Assembly: GCF_000964545.1 (NCBI RefSeq)
Contig: NZ_BBVD01000007.1
Location: forward strand, 248,001 to 312,000
Origin: Comamonas thiooxydans
GTDB lineage: Bacteria; Pseudomonadota; Gammaproteobacteria; Burkholderiales; Burkholderiaceae_C
Direction: 5' to 3'
DNA: 64,000 nucleotides
In this document: positions 57,481 to 64,000 of the stretch, piece after piece
Numbering within the stretch: position 1 is the stretch's first letter
Layout: each line of letters begins with the position of its first letter
Notes under the pieces: generated by a model
What the model saw: only the letters and a program-made list of their open reading frames with translations
Told to the model about the DNA's origin: nothing
The model's database searches: none
Made by a program: the position numbers and the translations under genes

Positions 57481-59652
57481 TCAAGGCATTGAAACAGGGC
57501 GCCGTTGCAGCGTGAAGGGCGGCAGGCCCTTGATGAGCAATTGACCGTAGCTGGTGCCCGTCAGGCGGCGGTCATAGCAGTACACATGGGCCTGGTCTTC
57601 CTCGGTCCGGATGGCGCGGCCTACCCACTGGGCCAGGCGAATGGCCGTGGCCGGCACCACCAGCTCGTTGAAGGGGTTGCGGCCGCTGCTGCGCAGCCAT
57701 TCGGCTCTTGCCTCGCCAACAGGGTCATCGGGCGGAGCAAAGGGCAGCTTGGTGATGAACAGGGACTCGCAGAGCGCTCCGGGCAGGTCCAGTCCTTCGC
57801 CAAAGGACTGCATGCCGAAGATGATGGAGGGCTCGCCCATCGCCACGGCCTCACGATGGCGTGCCAGCAGAGTCTGGCGGGGCAGGGCGGTCTGCACCAG
57901 CACCTGGTTGCGCATGCTGGTGGAAAGCGCGTCCACGGCCTGGCGCATCTGCTCGCGGGATGTGAACAGGACCAGTGCGCCGGCCTCTATGCGGCTCAGA
58001 TCGTTCAACAGGGCCTCGACCATCTCCTCGGTAAAGCGGGCGGCTTCGCGCGGGTCTGAGGCCGTTTCACGGGCCACCAGCGTGCCCTGGCGCGCATAGT
58101 CGAATGGGCTGGGCACTTCCAGCGTGGTGACGGAATCGTCATTGGCCAGCCCCGCTTCGCGCAGAAAGAAGTCGAAGTGGCCGCAGCTGGTCAGCGTGGC
58201 GGATGTCAGCACCGCACCGCGCACCTGCGACCACAGGTGCTGGCGCAGGGTGGAGCCGGGCTGTATGGGGCTGGCATGGGCCTTGACCACGATGAACTCG
58301 CCGTCCATCTCCAGCGTGAACCACTTGGCATGGGGCACCATCTTGCCGTCGCCATCGCTCTCGTTGTTCTGCAGCAGCAATTGCGTGGTGTTGAAGATGG
58401 CTTCCAGCCTGGGCGCCAGGGCGCCTACCTGCGCATAGACGGTGGACAGGCGTTGTGCTTCCTCGGGTTGTTCCTTGATTTCGGCACGCAGAGCCTTGGA
58501 GACGGCACGCAGCGCATCCAGAAAGCCGTCGGCATGGTGCGCAATCTGTCCCAGAGGCTCCAGAAGGGCCTCTGGCAGCATTCCGCGGGGTGCCCGTACC
58601 CTGGCTGGCCCATAGCTGTCTTTCTGCGATTTGAGAGTCTCTCCGTAGTGCTCCATGACCAGCCGCGCCAGCTCCTGCATCTGCTGGCGCAGCTGACCCG
58701 CATGCTTGGGCACGTCGGCCAGTTCCTCGACTTCGGCGACCTGGTTCACGCGCAGCGCACGGCTGGCCAGCTTGTCGATCCAGCCCAGGCGGCTCAGATC
58801 CATCTCGCCGGCAAACTGATCCAGAGCCGTGGAGGGCAGGTGGTGGGCCTCATCGAGCACGAGCAGGCAATTGTCCAGCTCGGGCAGCAGCTTGGAGCCC
58901 AGCGAGGAAAGCAGCAAATCATGATTGGCGACAATGACTTGCGCCGCCACCAGGTCTTTGCGGCGTTCGTAATAGACGCAGTTGCCGAAGGCCGGGCAGT
59001 GCTTTCCGGTGCATGAAGAGGACTCGGCTGCCACGGGGCTCCAGGCCTCGGCCTCAGGCGGGGTCTCCAGCGAATCGCGGTCGCCGTTCCAGGCCTCCGT
59101 GGCCAGCGCATCGGCCATGGATTTGTAGAACTGCATGCGGGCCTGCAGTTCATGCTGAGGACGGCTGAACTTGGTCTGGCCCTGCTCATCGCCAAACAGA
59201 TCGTCCATCTCGTCCTGTGCTTCCCCCGTGCTCGCCAGACGTTCCAGCTTGAGCTTGCAGACAAAGCGGCCACGCCCCTTGGCCAGTGCGAATTTGAATG
59301 GCTGGTCCAGCTTTTGCGCCAGAGCCGGCAAATCCTTGTTCACCAGCTGTTCCTGCAGCGCCACCGTGGCTGTGGAGATCAGCACGCGCGTGCCGCGCGA
59401 CAGCGCCATGCGAATGGCCGGAATGCTGTAGGCCAGCGATTTTCCGACCCCGGTTCCGGCTTGCACGACAGCGATGGCACGACGCGGTTCCGGTTCGCCT
59501 TCATCGACTTTTCCGAGCTGGGCCTGGCTCAGCGTTTGCGCGATCTGGGCCGCCATTTTTCGCTGTCCATCACGACTGCGAAACCCCGGCATGGCCCCGA
59601 CCACGGCATCAAAGGAATTCAGGGCCTCTTCAGCCCACTTTTTTTCATGCAT
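57481..59652 (-). CDS. dinG: ATP-dependent DNA helicase DinG
   Basis: XPD-like 5'-3' iron-sulfur helicase that resolves R-loops and damaged forks. The 723-residue protein has Walker A in VVQAGTGVGKSLAYSIPAI, the [4Fe-4S] cysteines in FVCKLKLERL and SSCTGKHCPAFGNCVYYERR, the DEAH box in LVLDEAHHLPS, motif III LTSATLTS and motif VI VGRAIRTEEDQ. It is transcribed leftwards towards the putative origin and is flanked by DnaA-box clusters on both sides. Confidence 0.93.
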   Translation of the reverse strand: MHEKKWAEEALNSFDAVVGAMPGFRSRDGQRKMAAQIAQTLSQAQLGKVDEGEPEPRRAIAVVQAGTGVGKSLAYSIPAIRMALSRGTRVLISTATVALQEQLVNKDLPALAQKLDQPFKFALAKGRGRFVCKLKLERLASTGEAQDEMDDLFGDEQGQTKFSRPQHELQARMQFYKSMADALATEAWNGDRDSLETPPEAEAWSPVAAESSSCTGKHCPAFGNCVYYERRKDLVAAQVIVANHDLLLSSLGSKLLPELDNCLLVLDEAHHLPSTALDQFAGEMDLSRLGWIDKLASRALRVNQVAEVEELADVPKHAGQLRQQMQELARLVMEHYGETLKSQKDSYGPARVRAPRGMLPEALLEPLGQIAHHADGFLDALRAVSKALRAEIKEQPEEAQRLSTVYAQVGALAPRLEAIFNTTQLLLQNNESDGDGKMVPHAKWFTLEMDGEFIVVKAHASPIQPGSTLRQHLWSQVRGAVLTSATLTSCGHFDFFLREAGLANDDSVTTLEVPSPFDYARQGTLVARETASDPREAARFTEEMVEALLNDLSRIEAGALVLFTSREQMRQAVDALSTSMRNQVLVQTALPRQTLLARHREAVAMGEPSIIFGMQSFGEGLDLPGALCESLFITKLPFAPPDDPVGEARAEWLRSSGRNPFNELVVPATAIRLAQWVGRAIRTEEDQAHVYCYDRRLTGTSYGQLLIKGLPPFTLQRRPVSMP

Positions 59653-59884
59653 TTCAGCGTTTTTTGAGACGCAAAGACGCTGTGCTTTGGCGTTTTATAA
59701 GTATTCGTACAGAGATATGTATCAAATAAGATTGAATTTCTTATGTGATACGGCATACAAAACAGGGGAGTTTGTATGTTCTGCGCTTGTATCCAGTGGG
59801 CGGTTTCAATGAAACTTTTCCACCACTTGTATGTGACTTGTTCATTGTAGTTGTGGATTCCGTCCATGGTAGTTACCAAGAAAC

Positions 59885-60256
59885 TTATCCACAGGGAGAT
59901 TGGAGAATTGGCCTGTACATATCCTGGAGACAACCATGTATTCATGTCTGTGGATATAGTTGTTAAATTTTTATGAATAAAAACTTTTTCTAGATTTTGA
60001 TACTGCTGAGGTTTTTCGGGATCTGCATAGTTTTCAAGCGCTGTGAGTAAGTTTATCCATGGCTTGCATCGCTCTTGCAGGGTATGGAGTTCTCGGTTTA
60101 TCCACAGGTTAGACGGATCTGCTCCTGAAGGCATTCAGGCTCTGAATTTTCCACTGATGACGGTCATGCCGCTGGTTTGTATGCCAGAGCGGTCATTTCT
60201 GTTGAAATCCGGGATGCGGAGGAGGGAGGGGCGCAATCTATCCACTGCGTGGATAA
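59885..60256. other. Second AT-rich DnaA-box cluster
   Basis: Perfect TTATCCACA boxes occur at 59885-59893 and 60098-60106. Near matches are at 59949 (TGTGGATAT), 60053 and 60248 (CGTGGATAA). TATCCAC-TGC-GTGGATA at 60239-60255 forms an exact inverted pair. The zone lies in the gene-free 59653-60666 stretch between dinG and the efflux operon, about 3 kb from the first cluster. Confidence 0.6.
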
Positions 60257-60381
60257 CTTCAAAGCTCTACTTTTGATAGTAGATATCCATTGCTTATCAA
60301 TGGATTGATCGTGTTTTCTGAGGAATTCAGAGATAAGGCGTGGCCTTGGCTTTGGTCACGATTTTTGGATACTTTTAATAC

Positions 60382-60468
60382 TCATGTATGAAAAAATACA
60401 TGAAAAATGCCTGTTTTTTGAGCAATTGACAGATGCTGTCAATGAATTGCCTGAAAAACGGGCAATTC
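60382..60468. other. Three consecutive perfect hairpins before the efflux operon
   Basis: Hairpin 1: TCATGTAT and ATACATGA (60382-60403). Hairpin 2: ATTGACAG-ATG-CTGTCAAT (60425-60443). Hairpin 3: GAATTGCC and GGCAATTC (60444-60468). Each has 8-bp perfect arms, and 2 and 3 abut. They lie about 200-285 bases upstream of the czcB-like gene and could be operators or a structured leader. Confidence 0.55.
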
Positions 60469-60666
60469 GTCGAGTCTGCAGGCTGATTTCCCTGTTCAAC
60501 CCTGGCCCGGCTGCTCTCTGGTCGTGCTTGTACCTGTGTCCGGTCTTACCAAACCGTAATGCGTGTGTCATCCACGCAGCTGGGGGCTGTTCCTAGCATG
60601 GTGGCATCACTGCAAGTGAAGCCGCGGACCAGCTCGTCACTTGCCAGTCATGGAAAAGGGTGAACG

Positions 60667-61830
60667 ATGAACAAAAGCCTTGTGGGACTGCCGGGAGCGG
60701 CACATTTACCAAACTGGACATGGGCAAGACTGCCGGTGGTGGCTGCGGCCATTGCCGTGGCGGGTCTGTTGGGTGGCTGTGATGCCTCCAAGGCCACCGA
60801 GGAAGCGAAGAAACCGGTTGCGCAGCTGCCCAAAGGCTTTATTCAGGTCAAGCCAGAATCCGTGAAGATGCTGGAGATCGCGCCCGTGGCCGATCCGCAA
60901 GGGGTGCAGATGGCCTGGGCTCCTGCGCACGTGGCGTTTGTCGAGGATCGTGTGGCTTCGGTTGCAGTGCCGTTATCGGCGCGTGTCGTGGCTGTCAATG
61001 CGCATGTGGGCGATATGGTCAAGGCCGGTGATTTGCTGGCGACGCTGGTCAGCCCCGATGCACTGCGCACCCGCTATGACGTGGCTGCGGCCAAGACCGC
61101 ACACGACGTGGCTGTGGTGGAAGCCCAGCGCCAGCAGACCATGGTGGACAAGGGCGTGGGCGTGGAGGTCGATCTGCGTGCCGCGCAGGCCAAGCTGCGT
61201 GAAACCTCGCAGGAACTTGGTCGTGCACAGGGCACGGCAGCGCTGCTGGGCTCCGGTGGCGGCGATCGGATCGAGCTGCGCGCACCGCGTGCCGGCATCG
61301 TGGCCGAGCGCAAGGCCGTGGTGGGTACCGCTGCCGAGCCGGGAGCGGCGCTGTTCATGATTGGCGATCCCCAGGCCATGAATGTGGTCGCTGAGGTGTT
61401 CGAGTCCGATCTGCCAGGCATTCGCCTGGGCAGTTCCGTACAGGTCGAGGTACCGCAGCTGCCCAAGCCGATCAAGGGCACGGTCCGTCATCTGGGGGCC
61501 ACCCTGGACAAGGAGTCGCGCCGCGCTGCCGTGGTGGTGGAGCTGAGCGAACAGAACCCGGTGCTGCGTCCCGGCATGCAGGCCAAGGTGGGCGTGCAGT
61601 TGTCGAATCTGCAGGAGATGCTGATTCCCGTCACTGCCGTGCTCATCAAGGATGAGAGCCGCAGCGTGGTCTATGTGCAGCATGAGAACAACCAGTTCGA
61701 GGCACGCGTGGTGACGCTGGGGCGTCCATCGCGCGGCATGGTGCCGGTGATCAGCGGCCTCAAGGTCGGTGAGAAGATCGTGGTGCGTGGTGGCCTGCTG
61801 CTCGACGGCGCGGCCAGTCAGCTGCTGTAG
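60667..61830 (+). CDS. RND efflux periplasmic adaptor, CzcB/CusB-like lipoprotein
   Basis: A 387-residue membrane fusion protein. A signal with lipobox LLGGC (C38) implies lipid anchoring. Conserved parts are the beta-barrel and lipoyl-like segments (VAVPLSARVVAVNAHVGDMVKAGDLLATLVSPDAL and DRIELRAPRAGIVAERKAVVGTAAEPG) around a helical hairpin of about 55 residues (YDVAAAKTAHDVAVVEAQRQQTMVDKGVGVEVDLRAAQAKLRETSQELGRA). It joins the inner-membrane pump to an outer-membrane channel. The pump gene starts 20 bases downstream; no CzcC-type channel gene precedes it. Confidence 0.9.
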   Translation: MNKSLVGLPGAAHLPNWTWARLPVVAAAIAVAGLLGGCDASKATEEAKKPVAQLPKGFIQVKPESVKMLEIAPVADPQGVQMAWAPAHVAFVEDRVASVAVPLSARVVAVNAHVGDMVKAGDLLATLVSPDALRTRYDVAAAKTAHDVAVVEAQRQQTMVDKGVGVEVDLRAAQAKLRETSQELGRAQGTAALLGSGGGDRIELRAPRAGIVAERKAVVGTAAEPGAALFMIGDPQAMNVVAEVFESDLPGIRLGSSVQVEVPQLPKPIKGTVRHLGATLDKESRRAAVVVELSEQNPVLRPGMQAKVGVQLSNLQEMLIPVTAVLIKDESRSVVYVQHENNQFEARVVTLGRPSRGMVPVISGLKVGEKIVVRGGLLLDGAASQLL

Positions 61831-61850
61831 TCCCGGCAGGAGTCTGAACC

Positions 61851-64000
61851 ATGCTGCGTTCATTTATTGCATTTGTCGTCCATCGCCGGCTGCTGGCGCT
61901 GTGCGCCACGCTGGCGATTGCCATCTATGGCGTCTACGCCTATCTGCAGACAGCCATCGAAGCCTATCCTGACGTGACCAATGTGCAGGTCGGCGTGATC
62001 ACCCAGGCACCGGGGCTGGCTCCTGAAGAAGTGGAGCGCCAGATCACCCAGCCGCTGGAGCGTGAGCTCAACGGTACGCCGGGTCTGATATCGCTGCGCT
62101 CGGAGAGCTATTTCGGCCTCTCCATGATCAACCTGGTCTTCAACGACGACGCGAAAAGTTTCACCGCGCGCGCCGAGGTTTCGCAGCGTCTGCCGCAGGC
62201 AGATCTGCCCAACGGCGTGACGCCTGAAATGGCGCCTGACTACACGCCGCTGGGCAAGATTTTCTACTATCGCCTGCAAAGCGACAGGCACACTCTGGCG
62301 CAGCTGCGCACCGAGCAGGAATGGCATGTGGTGCGCGTGCTCAAGCAGGTGCAGGGCGTGGCCGACGTGGTGAGCATTGGCGGCTTCGTCAAGGAGTTCC
62401 ACGTTGAAGTGGACCCCGAGAAGCTCTACAGCCTGGGCCTGTCGCTGGACGATGTGAGCGATGCACTGTCCAAGTCCAACCGCAACGTCGGCGGTGGTCT
62501 GATGCGTCGCGGCGAACAGTCCTTCATCATTCGCGGTATCGGCCTGTTGCGCAATCCGCAGGAGATTCAGGATGTGGTCGTTGCCATGCGTGGCAAGGCT
62601 CCCGTGACCATCGGTGACGTGGCGCGTGTCGCGCAGTCGCATACGCCGCGTCAGGGCTCGGTGGGCATGGACGACCAGAACGATGTGGTGCAGGGCATTG
62701 TGCTGCTCAAGCGCGGCGCCAACCCTTCCATCGTGCTCGATGACATTCATGCCAAGGTCGATGAGCTCAACAGTGGCGGCCTGCCTGAAGGCATGCACAT
62801 GGTCACCAACTATGACCGCTCCGATCTGGTGGGCCATACGCTCAAGACCGTGCAGCACAACCTGCTGTTCGGGGCCACGCTGATCGTGGCCGTGCTGTGG
62901 CTGTTCCTGCGCAGCCTGCGTGGCTCGCTGATCGTGGCCACCGTGATTCCGCTGTCGCTGCTGGTGGCCTTCATCGGCCTGCACTGGCTGGGCATGCCCG
63001 CCAATCTGATCTCCATGGGAGCCATCGACTTCGGCATCATGGTGGACGGTGCCGTGGTGCTGGCCGAGAACATCATCCGCAACGCACGCCAGCGCAAGCC
63101 GCAGACGGCGAACGACATGCGCCACATCATTGTGGATTCGGCCGTTGCCGTGGCCAAGCCCACGCTGTTCGCCATGGCCATCGTGATTGCGGCGCTGATT
63201 CCCGTGTTCTCGCTGCAGAGCATCGAAGGCCGTATCTTCCGCCCGCTGGCCATGACTTACAGCTTTGCCCTGCTGGGTGCGCTGGTGTTTGCCATGGGGC
63301 TGGTGCCTGCGCTGTGCGCCCTGATGCTCAAGCCCAAGCATGTGATGGTGGAAGAGCCCAAGATCTTCGACCGCGCGCATCATGGCTACCAGCACTGGAT
63401 CGCCAAGGTGCTGGGCGCCGCCAAGCGCCGCACGGCTGTGATTGCCGTGTTCGTGAGCGTGCTGGTGGTGGCCGGGGTTTCAGCCAAATGGCTGGGCACC
63501 GAGTTCCTGCCCGAGCTCGATGAGGGCGATGCCTATGTGCTGGTGCAGATGCCTGCTTCCATCTCGCTGGAAAAAGGCCAGGAAGTGCTGCGCGATGTGC
63601 GTCTGCGTCTCAAGGTCTTCCCCGAGGTGATCACCGTCACCACGGAGCAGGGTCGCCCCGAATCGGGAACCGACAACGAGACGCTCAATCTGGCCAAGGT
63701 GCTGGTGCGCCTCAAGCCCCATGGCGATTGGCGCAAGGGCTTGACCAAGCCCGCGCTGATCGAGGAAATGCGTGCGACGCTGGGTGAAATTCCTGGCGTG
63801 GCCTTCAACTTTGCGCAGCCCATTCGCGACAGCGTGGAAGAGTCCACATCGGGCGCGCGCGGCCAGGTGGTACTCAAGCTGTTCGGCCCCGATATTCCCA
63901 CCCTGCGCGGCATTCTTCAGCAGACCAAGTCGCTGGTGAAAGGCATCGACGGAGTGGTTGACCTGGATCTGTATCGCGATGCTCCGGCGCCGCAGGTGCA
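61851..64000 (+). CDS. Heavy-metal RND efflux pump, CzcA family (3' end outside window)
   Basis: Inner-membrane proton antiporter that exports divalent metals. About 716 codons are visible from ATG 61851, preceded by CAGGAG. It has RND features: N-terminal helix MLRSFIAFVVHRRLLALCATLAIAIYGVYAYLQ, the periplasmic porter domain (YPDVTNVQVGVITQAPGLAPEEVERQITQPLERELNGTPGL), and the transmembrane-4 motif GAIDFGIMVDGAVVLAEN. The DFG-x3-DGAV-x3-EN form is that of divalent-ion pumps (Zn, Co, Cd or Ni), not the monovalent Cu/Ag class. The last ~350 residues lie beyond the window. Confidence 0.92.
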   Translation, partial: MLRSFIAFVVHRRLLALCATLAIAIYGVYAYLQTAIEAYPDVTNVQVGVITQAPGLAPEEVERQITQPLERELNGTPGLISLRSESYFGLSMINLVFNDDAKSFTARAEVSQRLPQADLPNGVTPEMAPDYTPLGKIFYYRLQSDRHTLAQLRTEQEWHVVRVLKQVQGVADVVSIGGFVKEFHVEVDPEKLYSLGLSLDDVSDALSKSNRNVGGGLMRRGEQSFIIRGIGLLRNPQEIQDVVVAMRGKAPVTIGDVARVAQSHTPRQGSVGMDDQNDVVQGIVLLKRGANPSIVLDDIHAKVDELNSGGLPEGMHMVTNYDRSDLVGHTLKTVQHNLLFGATLIVAVLWLFLRSLRGSLIVATVIPLSLLVAFIGLHWLGMPANLISMGAIDFGIMVDGAVVLAENIIRNARQRKPQTANDMRHIIVDSAVAVAKPTLFAMAIVIAALIPVFSLQSIEGRIFRPLAMTYSFALLGALVFAMGLVPALCALMLKPKHVMVEEPKIFDRAHHGYQHWIAKVLGAAKRRTAVIAVFVSVLVVAGVSAKWLGTEFLPELDEGDAYVLVQMPASISLEKGQEVLRDVRLRLKVFPEVITVTTEQGRPESGTDNETLNLAKVLVRLKPHGDWRKGLTKPALIEEMRATLGEIPGVAFNFAQPIRDSVEESTSGARGQVVLKLFGPDIPTLRGILQQTKSLVKGIDGVVDLDLYRDAPAPQV

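Noticed and set aside
57050..57544. Overlapping 83-122 codon frames between the putative oriC and dinG
   Set aside because: They occur on both strands, have no motif, and are not supported by ribosome sites. rpmH, rnpA or dnaA were looked for and not found.
59619..60134. 171-codon minus-strand frame upstream of dinG
   Set aside because: It covers DnaA-box DNA, overlaps the start of dinG by 34 bases, has no ribosome site and no recognisable domain. Trp and Ser richness comes from the box sequences.
60384..60596. 70-codon plus-strand frame starting in the first of three hairpins
   Set aside because: It could be a leader peptide, but there is no ribosome site, the second half is Pro/Cys/Leu low-quality sequence, and the start lies within a perfect hairpin. 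Left unannotated.
1..64000. CRISPR arrays, tRNA or rRNA genes, insertion sequences and prophage genes
   Set aside because: No regularly spaced repeats, cloverleaf-like sequences, rRNA segments, transposase or phage proteins were recognised on either strand.

Overview
The window is a GC-rich, gene-dense chromosomal segment from a betaproteobacterium, most likely Comamonas or a close Comamonadaceae relative. This placement is inferred from the box aerobic benzoyl-CoA cluster, a Bug-type tricarboxylate receptor, a SorAB-type sulfite dehydrogenase and several copies of short intergenic repeats that I associate with comamonads. No rRNA, tRNA, CRISPR array, prophage or insertion sequence was seen.

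Left part (1-25 kb): the end of minE, then glutathione reductase, a TauD-family dioxygenase, a flavin reductase, a DEDDh exonuclease, a MarR regulator, a DadA-type D-amino-acid dehydrogenase divergent from an ArgP-like LysR regulator, a universal stress protein, a metallophosphoesterase, and GTP-dependent PEP carboxykinase behind a clear promoter and palindromic operator. Next come a slipin, threonine ammonia-lyase, boxC-boxB-boxA (aerobic benzoyl-CoA epoxidation and ring cleavage), an HD-domain protein, and a second amino-acid cassette (Asp/Glu racemase, periplasmic amino-acid receptor, DadA-like oxidoreductase, LysR).

Middle (25-40 kb): cobalamin adenosyltransferase, an EF-hand protein, a BMP-like and a Bug-type binding protein in one operon, a GlcD/Dld-type FAD dehydrogenase, a CsgG-like lipoprotein with a Sel1-repeat lipoprotein, a membrane-anchored methyltransferase, an ECF sigma/membrane-anchored partner/SorA/SorB operon for sulfite oxidation, an AraC/MFS divergent pair, a secreted M20 peptidase and a class II aldolase-family protein.

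Right part (40-64 kb): an origin-proximal region. mnmG-rsmG, lysE, parA, a small hydrolase, parB and a GNAT gene all run leftwards, and five parS-like sites (two inside coding sequence) lie between 42 and 52 kb. After oxidoreductases, a chemoreceptor, copZ-cueR, a thiolase, rdgC, a Spy-like protein and PagL comes an AT-rich gene-free stretch (about 56.0-57.1 kb) with many DnaA boxes and a DnaA-trio-like array. I interpret it as the probable chromosomal origin. A DinG helicase gene separates it from a second AT-rich DnaA-box zone (59.7-60.3 kb) and from three back-to-back hairpins just before a divalent heavy-metal RND efflux pair (czcB-like, czcA-like, the latter cut by the window end).

The most interesting signals are non-coding: the putative oriC with its DnaA-trio array, the parS cluster, a 33-bp perfect palindrome upstream of gor, the pckG operator, a nested 93-nt hairpin at 20.7 kb, interleaved inverted repeats between araC and the MFS gene, and the triple hairpin before the efflux operon. 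All functional assignments rest on reading translated sequence and motifs by eye; no database search was run.
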